Both the position numbers and the translations under genes were made by a program. Below, in pieces: positions 59,937 to 64,000 of a stretch of DNA of 64,000 bases. The notes beneath the pieces are model-generated. The model saw nothing but the letters and a program-made list of their open reading frames with translations, was not told the origin of the DNA and ran no database searches. How positions within the stretch are numbered: the first letter of the stretch is position 1; each line of letters begins with the position of its first letter. The DNA comes from Streptomyces sp. WMMC500 (GTDB lineage Bacteria > Actinomycetota > Actinomycetes > Streptomycetales > Streptomycetaceae): positions 124,001 to 188,000 of the forward strand of contig NZ_CP114905.1 of assembly GCF_027497195.1 (NCBI RefSeq). The letters are read 5' to 3'.

Positions 59937-61310
59937 TCAGCGGATGCCGACGGCGGCCAGGGCCGCGCGCTGGGCGCCGGTGATCTCGCTGCCCCAGAGC
60001 ACGTAGCAGACGCCGCCGGTGCCGGAGCGGACCGCGCCCGCGGCGTCGTAGCGCTTCGTGCGCAGCCAGATGTTCTCCCACTGGCGGCGCTTGTAGACGT
60101 GCCGCACCGCCGGGTTGTCCGGCGAGGCCGGGTCGTTGGCGACGACGTCGCCGTCCTTGGTGAAGCCGACGACGGTCATCAGGTGGCCCGAGGTGCCGTA
60201 ACCAGCACCGTCCAGCTCCGCCTCGATGAAGGACTGGGACGTTATCAGCGGGATGCCGGCGGCCACGAGCAGTTCGGCGTCGGCGAGCGAGCCGAGGCGG
60301 GTGACGACGCCGTGCATGTCGCGGTACGTGCTCGCGTAGGCGGTGTTGAACGGCCAGTTGCCGCAGCCCTCGTACTGGTAGTCGTACGTGAAGCGGGCGG
60401 CGTGGCAGACCTGCGGGTCGTCGAAGTCGGGGTTGACCCACTCCAGGTCCCCGGCGGTCGGCTTGCGGCCCCAGTACTCGATGATCATCTGCGCGGAGGT
60501 GGGGCTGCACCAGGCCTCGCCGCCGTTGTCGTACTCCGGGTAGCGGCCTACGTGGATGTTCTGCGAGTAGCGCGGGACGGCCAGTTCGCGGGAGAGCCGC
60601 GGCGTGCTCGCCGGGACCTCGAAGCGGTCCGGCACGTCGGAGCCCATCGCGCCGACCCGCCACACCTGCGGCGTCGCGTCGCTGCCGGGCTTGCGGTAGA
60701 GGGTGACCCGCAACTGGTAGTCGACCAGCCGCAGTCCGCTCGCGGCGTCGTCGACCGAGAAGGTGTCGGTCCAGATGCTGCTCCTGCCGTCCGACTGGTC
60801 GTCGACCGTGGTGCGGCGGATGTCCGCGTCGCCCGATGCCCAGCGGCCCATCACGTACCAGGGCGTGCGGCCCCCGTCGTTGTACGTGCCGCGCAGCTCG
60901 ACCATCAGCCACGTGCCGGCCGGGGTGGCGGCGTTCCAGGAGGCGATGACCTCGGTGGCGGGCGGCGCGAGCCGGTGGACCGGGGAGGTCCAGGTGGCGT
61001 ACTCCCAGGAGGCGGTGGTGCCGGTGTGCGGGTCGGCGTAGTCGGTACGGCCCGCGGGCCGGCCGATCACGATGCCGGGGCGGCGGCCGGTGACGACCTT
61101 CGTTCCGCGGGCGCTGCCGCGGCGCCAGGCCGGCGCGGAGGCCCAGCCGTGGTAGTCGACGAGGGAGCTGCCGAGCGGCGGCCGGCCGGCCGTGCCGCCA
61201 GGGGCGACGGGGGCGGGCAGCGCGGAGGCGGACGCGGCCGGGGCGGCACCGGCCGCTGCGGCTGCCAGGGCGGCAGCCAGCACGGTACGCCGTGACGCAC
61301 TTCGGGGCAT
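59937..61310 (-). CDS. secreted C39-like peptidase domain protein (Tat signal)
   Basis: The 457-residue protein has a twin-arginine leader (SRRTVLAAALAAAAAGAAPAASASA), a long N-terminal beta-rich domain (about 60-240) and a C-terminal peptidase_C39_2 domain: AVPRYSQNIHVGRYPEYDNGGEAWCSPTSAQMIIEYWG with catalytic Cys268, and SGHLMTVVGFTKDGDVVANDPAS with the His and Asp. It is therefore a likely exported cysteine-type hydrolase, not a bacteriocin processing transporter. ATG 61310 starts the leader. The target is unknown; no toxin or lantibiotic genes are adjacent. Confidence 0.88.
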   Translation of the reverse strand: MPRSASRRTVLAAALAAAAAGAAPAASASALPAPVAPGGTAGRPPLGSSLVDYHGWASAPAWRRGSARGTKVVTGRRPGIVIGRPAGRTDYADPHTGTTASWEYATWTSPVHRLAPPATEVIASWNAATPAGTWLMVELRGTYNDGGRTPWYVMGRWASGDADIRRTTVDDQSDGRSSIWTDTFSVDDAASGLRLVDYQLRVTLYRKPGSDATPQVWRVGAMGSDVPDRFEVPASTPRLSRELAVPRYSQNIHVGRYPEYDNGGEAWCSPTSAQMIIEYWGRKPTAGDLEWVNPDFDDPQVCHAARFTYDYQYEGCGNWPFNTAYASTYRDMHGVVTRLGSLADAELLVAAGIPLITSQSFIEAELDGAGYGTSGHLMTVVGFTKDGDVVANDPASPDNPAVRHVYKRRQWENIWLRTKRYDAAGAVRSGTGGVCYVLWGSEITGAQRAALAAVGIR

Positions 61311-61486
61311 GGCGGACTCTCCAGTCGGTTGCGGCGCGTGCCGGGGGGCAGGCCACAACTATTCACCCTCGCTCTGCCGTTAGGAAGTCAATCCGTGCTA
61401 TGAGATGGGTGAACATTGGTTCATACCACTGGTGTGACCTGGGGCGGAGAACGGCCCCGCGGGGCCGTCGCCGTAGCCTTGCGGCG

Positions 61487-62095
61487 ATGAGCGCCACCCA
61501 CGCCCCGGCGTCCGACCCCGCGCTGGCCGCGCTGGCCCGCGAGCTGCGCGGCCTCGCGCCGTCCTGCGGACCCGTGCGGCTGGTGGCCGTGGACGGGCAC
61601 GCCGGGTCCGGCAAGACGACGTTCGCCGGCCGGCTCGCCGCGGCGCTGGACGGTGCACCCGTGCTCCGGCTGGACGACCTCGCGACACACCGCGAGTTCT
61701 TCGGCTGGACCGGGCGGCTGTGGCGCCAGGTGCTCGAACCGCTGGCCGCCGGGCGCCCGGCGGTCTACGACGCGTACGACTGGGACGCCCGCGCCTTCAC
61801 CGCGCGCCGCATGCTGCCGCCGGCGCCCGTGGTCCTCGTCGAGGGCGTGGGCGCGGGCCGCCGGGAGCTGCGCCCGCACCTCGCCCGGCTGCTGTGGATG
61901 GAGGTGCCGGCCGCGGCGGCGTGGGCGCGCGGCCGGCGGCGGGACGGGCCGGGGCTCGCCGTCTTCTGGGACGGCTGGGAGCGGGCGGAGCGTGCACACT
62001 TCTCGGCCGACCCGTCCCGCCCGTACGCGGGCCTTCTGGTGGTGCGCCGCGAGGACGCGTACCGGCTGGTCCCGGGGCCTGCGCACGCCCGCTGA
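61487..62095 (+). CDS. uridine kinase-like P-loop protein
   Basis: The 202-residue protein has Walker A DGHAGSGKTTFAGRL (36-50), the segment VLRLDDLATHREFFGWTGRLWRQVLEPL and the Walker-B-like VVLVEGVGAGRRELRPHL, as in uridine kinase/AAA_18 proteins. It could phosphorylate a nucleoside or other small alcohol; the specificity is unknown. ATG 61487 is used. The following 420 bases contain a candidate small RNA. Confidence 0.82.
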   Translation: MSATHAPASDPALAALARELRGLAPSCGPVRLVAVDGHAGSGKTTFAGRLAAALDGAPVLRLDDLATHREFFGWTGRLWRQVLEPLAAGRPAVYDAYDWDARAFTARRMLPPAPVVLVEGVGAGRRELRPHLARLLWMEVPAAAAWARGRRRDGPGLAVFWDGWERAERAHFSADPSRPYAGLLVVRREDAYRLVPGPAHAR

Positions 62096-62169
62096 CCACG
62101 CGGGGCGCACACCGTGCGTAGCCGGTCCCGGGACCGGCCGGAATATGCCCCTCCACGCCCCAACTCCGC

Positions 62170-62198
62170 TTGACCCAGGGGCAGTACAGGACTTACGT
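62170..62198 (+). promoter_or_regulatory. candidate HrdB-type promoter upstream of the hairpin RNA
   Basis: TTGACC (62170-62175) and TTACGT (62193-62198) are separated by 17 bases. The -10 is weak, but the spacing is optimal, and a terminator-like hairpin follows about 40 bases later. Confidence 0.4.
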
Positions 62199-62204
62199 TC
62201 TCAG

Positions 62205-62280
62205 TGAGCGGGCCCCACCGGCACCGCCTCACGCGCGAAGCCCCCGATTGTTCCCCCGTGATCGGGGGCTTCGTTCTGTC
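62205..62280 (+). ncRNA. candidate small RNA ending in a C-loop hairpin
   Basis: A short transcript from the promoter at 62170 would begin near 62205 and end after the perfect 13-bp stem CGAAGCCCCCGAT (62236-62248) / ATCGGGGGCTTCG (62261-62273). The 12-base loop contains five consecutive Cs. No open reading frame of note lies inside. The hairpin could also simply terminate the kinase gene. The C-rich loop recalls the actinobacterial 6C RNA, but only one such hairpin is seen. Confidence 0.35.
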
Positions 62281-62429
62281 CAAAGAGGGAACAATGGGAT
62301 GACTTACGGACCGGGCGCCCCTCACCGACGGTCACCGCGTCAGGCGGCCGGGTCCGCGCGCGCGTCCGATACGTGCCATCGGCCCGCATCGCCGCCGCGG
62401 GTACCATGCGAACAGGCCGTCTTTGCCGC

Positions 62430-62454
62430 AACTCCCCCGTTTTGCAGGGGAGTT
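62430..62454 (+). other. hairpin in the leader of the EccA-like gene
   Basis: AACTCCCC (62430-62437) pairs with GGGGAGTT (62447-62454) over a nine-base loop that begins with CGTTTT. It is 62 bases upstream of ATG 62517 and may be a leader attenuator or terminator-like structure. The remaining bases of 62281-62516 show nothing else recognisable. Confidence 0.4.
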
Positions 62455-62516
62455 CGTGAGGGGCGGCCGACCAGCGACCCGAGGAGATCCACGGGGGAAC
62501 GGTTGGTGGCTACGTG

Positions 62517-64000
62517 ATGGACAACGGCGCGCGCGGGCCCGAGGGCCCCGCGGAGCTCGCCTGGCTGCGGGGCGTGGACGCCTACACCATGGGCGCGTAC
62601 ACCAGGGCCGAGGAGGAGTTCAGGTCCGCCGTGCGGCTGGACCCGCAGATGGCCGATGCCTGGCTGGGCCTGCACGCGCTGCGGGCGGACACCGCGACGG
62701 CGCTGCTGGAGATGTACCGGCACCGCGACCGCTTCGGCGAACAGCGGGCCCGCCACCGCCGCCCCCTCAACTCCTGGTACTGGCTGGGCTGGTGGGTGCA
62801 GCCGGTGCTCGACTCCGGCCGCGACCTGCTGCTGGCGCACGCCTCGCACTGGCTGGACGGCCGGCACGTCGCCGAGCTGGAGCAGGCGCTCGCCGCCTGC
62901 CCCCCGGCCGAGGCCGACCCGCAGGTGCGCTTCCTGCACGCCTGCCGCGCGTATCTGGTCAAGGACTGGGAGCAGCTCGTCCGGCTGACCGTGCCGCTGA
63001 CGGACGACCCGCTGCTCGGCATCGAGGCCGGGCTCTTCGCCGGCATGGCCCGGGTCCGGCTGGAGATGTACGGGCAGGCCGTGCCGATGCTCTCCGCCGC
63101 GCTGATGCGCTGCCGCAGCGAGCAGCCGCAGCGCAAGGAGCTGCGCTACTGGCTGGCCCGCGCACAGGAGGGCTCGGGCCGCAGCGCCGCCGCGCTGCCG
63201 CTGTACCGCGCGGTGCACCGGATCGACCCCTCCTTCATGGACACCGCGGCCCGGATCGCCGCCATCGACGGCCTCGACGACTTCGACGGCCTCGATCCGG
63301 TGCCGGGTCTGGCGTCGGTGTCGCTGGGCGGCGCCGAGCAGGAGACCGCGCCGGGAGACCCCGCTCCCCCGGCGCCCGACGGCCGGGAGCTGGTGCCCGC
63401 CGACGAGGTGCTGCGCCCGCCGCCCCCGGCGGGCGGCTCGGGCGTGCTGCGCGAGCGGGCCCCGCTGCACGCGGGCTCCGCACACCAGCCGGCCGCCGCC
63501 GACCCGGCGATGCTCGCCGAGGCGCTGGCCGACCTCGACCGGATGGTGGGCCTCGACCCCGTCAAGCGGCAGGTGCGGGCGCTGTCGGCGCAGCTCAACA
63601 TGGCGCGCCTGAGGGCCGGCGAGGGCCTGCCGGTGCAGCCGCCGAAGCGGCACTTCGTCTTCTCCGGCCCCTCCGGTACGGGCAAGACCACCGTGGCGCG
63701 CATCCTGGGCCGCGTCTTCTACGCCCTCGGGCTGCTCGCCAGCGACCGGCTGGTGGAGGCCGGACGGGCCGATCTCGTCGGCGAGTTCCTCGGCCAGACC
63801 GCGGTGAAGGCCAACGACCTCATCGACTCCGCGCTCGGCGGCGTGCTCTTCATCGACGAGGCGTACAGCCTCGCCGGCGTCGGCTACTCCCGGGGCGACG
63901 CGTACGGCGACGAGGCCCTGCAGGTGCTGCTCAAGCGCGCCGAGGACAACCGCGACCGGCTCGTCGTCATCCTCGCCGGCTATCCCAAGGGCATGGACCG
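62517..64000 (+). CDS. EccA-like AAA+ ATPase (type VII secretion associated), truncated at window end
   Basis: The first 494 residues are visible. The N-terminal 300 residues form TPR-like helices (AWLRGVDAYTMGAYTRAEEEFRSAVRLDPQMADAWLGLHALR ...), followed by a Pro-rich linker and a CbxX/CfqX-type AAA domain: GLDPVKRQVRALSAQLNMARLRAGEG, Walker A GPSGTGKTT beginning at residue 384 and Walker B VLFIDEAYSLAG. This is the build of EccA, the cytosolic ATPase of type VII (ESX) secretion; actinomycetes also have unlinked homologues. ATG 62517 or GTG 62514 is the start. No other ESX gene is in view. Confidence 0.85.
   Translation, partial: MDNGARGPEGPAELAWLRGVDAYTMGAYTRAEEEFRSAVRLDPQMADAWLGLHALRADTATALLEMYRHRDRFGEQRARHRRPLNSWYWLGWWVQPVLDSGRDLLLAHASHWLDGRHVAELEQALAACPPAEADPQVRFLHACRAYLVKDWEQLVRLTVPLTDDPLLGIEAGLFAGMARVRLEMYGQAVPMLSAALMRCRSEQPQRKELRYWLARAQEGSGRSAAALPLYRAVHRIDPSFMDTAARIAAIDGLDDFDGLDPVPGLASVSLGGAEQETAPGDPAPPAPDGRELVPADEVLRPPPPAGGSGVLRERAPLHAGSAHQPAAADPAMLAEALADLDRMVGLDPVKRQVRALSAQLNMARLRAGEGLPVQPPKRHFVFSGPSGTGKTTVARILGRVFYALGLLASDRLVEAGRADLVGEFLGQTAVKANDLIDSALGGVLFIDEAYSLAGVGYSRGDAYGDEALQVLLKRAEDNRDRLVVILAGYPKGMD

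Noticed and set aside
59937..61310. Bacteriocin-processing C39 peptidase system
   Set aside because: The protein has a Tat leader and no ABC transporter domain, and no precursor peptide or immunity genes are adjacent.

Overview
The window is very GC-rich, uses GTG and occasional TTG starts and ATGA/GTGA overlaps, carries in-frame rare TTA codons, and encodes actinobacterial hallmark proteins (RbpA, actinobacterial QcrB, mycothiol-dependent enzyme family, SpoIIE-type PP2C phosphatases, ECF sigma factor, BTAD regulator, EccA-type ATPase). All of this points to a Streptomyces or close relative. It is chromosomal: dnaE, rbpA-fxsA-ppm and a qcrB copy are interleaved with accessory genes. I saw no rRNA, tRNA, insertion sequence, CRISPR array or prophage.

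Layout. 1-3.2 kb: end of a TPR protein, an aminoglycoside adenylyltransferase-like gene, and a divergent AraC regulator/Fsr-type MFS pair. 3.3-5.2 kb: an iron-box-controlled siderophore-binding lipoprotein and FAD-type siderophore-interacting reductase. 5.3-10.4 kb: VOC protein, drug exporter divergent from a short BTAD/NB-ARC regulator, then a MerR regulator divergent from an atypical SDR. 10.5-14 kb: dnaE. 14.4-18.4 kb: membrane PP2C phosphatase, methyltransferase, small TTA-containing protein, and a sigma factor with a coupled membrane partner. 18.6-21 kb: TetR, aldo/keto reductase and beta-hydroxyacid dehydrogenase. 21.2-24.7 kb: secreted GH5 and GH16 glycosidases flanking an amidohydrolase. 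25.2-30.3 kb: DeoR regulator followed by a polyol ABC uptake operon (lipoprotein, two permeases, dehydrogenase) with no ATPase gene. 30.5-35.4 kb: secreted Ser/Thr-rich protein, a PAS-GAF-PP2C-HATPase regulator and a stand-alone qcrB.

35.4-39.5 kb holds a second iron box driving a penicillin-acylase-like protein and an IucB-type siderophore acyltransferase, followed by a hydroxyacid dehydrogenase whose 5' end contains a 24-bp perfect inverted repeat. 39.5-45.5 kb: mycothiol-dependent enzyme family protein, beta-lactamase-fold protein, HATPase anti-sigma-like protein, PhoD-like phosphatase and an orphan MsiK-like sugar ABC ATPase that could energise the ATPase-less transporter. 45.6-49.8 kb: small membrane protein plus FtsK-like protein without the P-loop lysine, then a MocR/YczE divergent pair. 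49.9-52 kb: rbpA with a consensus sigma-R promoter, fxsA and ppm. 52.6-64 kb: amidohydrolase, Lrp regulator, acyl-CoA dehydrogenase, a TetR-SDR-SMR efflux cassette with three repeated operators, GNAT, secreted C39 peptidase-like protein, a small kinase, a candidate small RNA, and the start of an EccA-like ATPase.

The most coherent themes are iron (two iron-box operons about 32 kb apart that look like uptake and tailoring parts of a hydroxamate siderophore system whose assembly genes are not here), plant-polysaccharide use (GH5 with a CebR-type box, GH16, polyol transporter, MsiK-like ATPase) and partner-switching regulation. I did not find a clearly unprecedented multigene system. The best leads are the split siderophore operons, the inverted repeat at 38451-38504, the stand-alone qcrB with a Crp-like site, the three-operator efflux cassette and the candidate sRNA.
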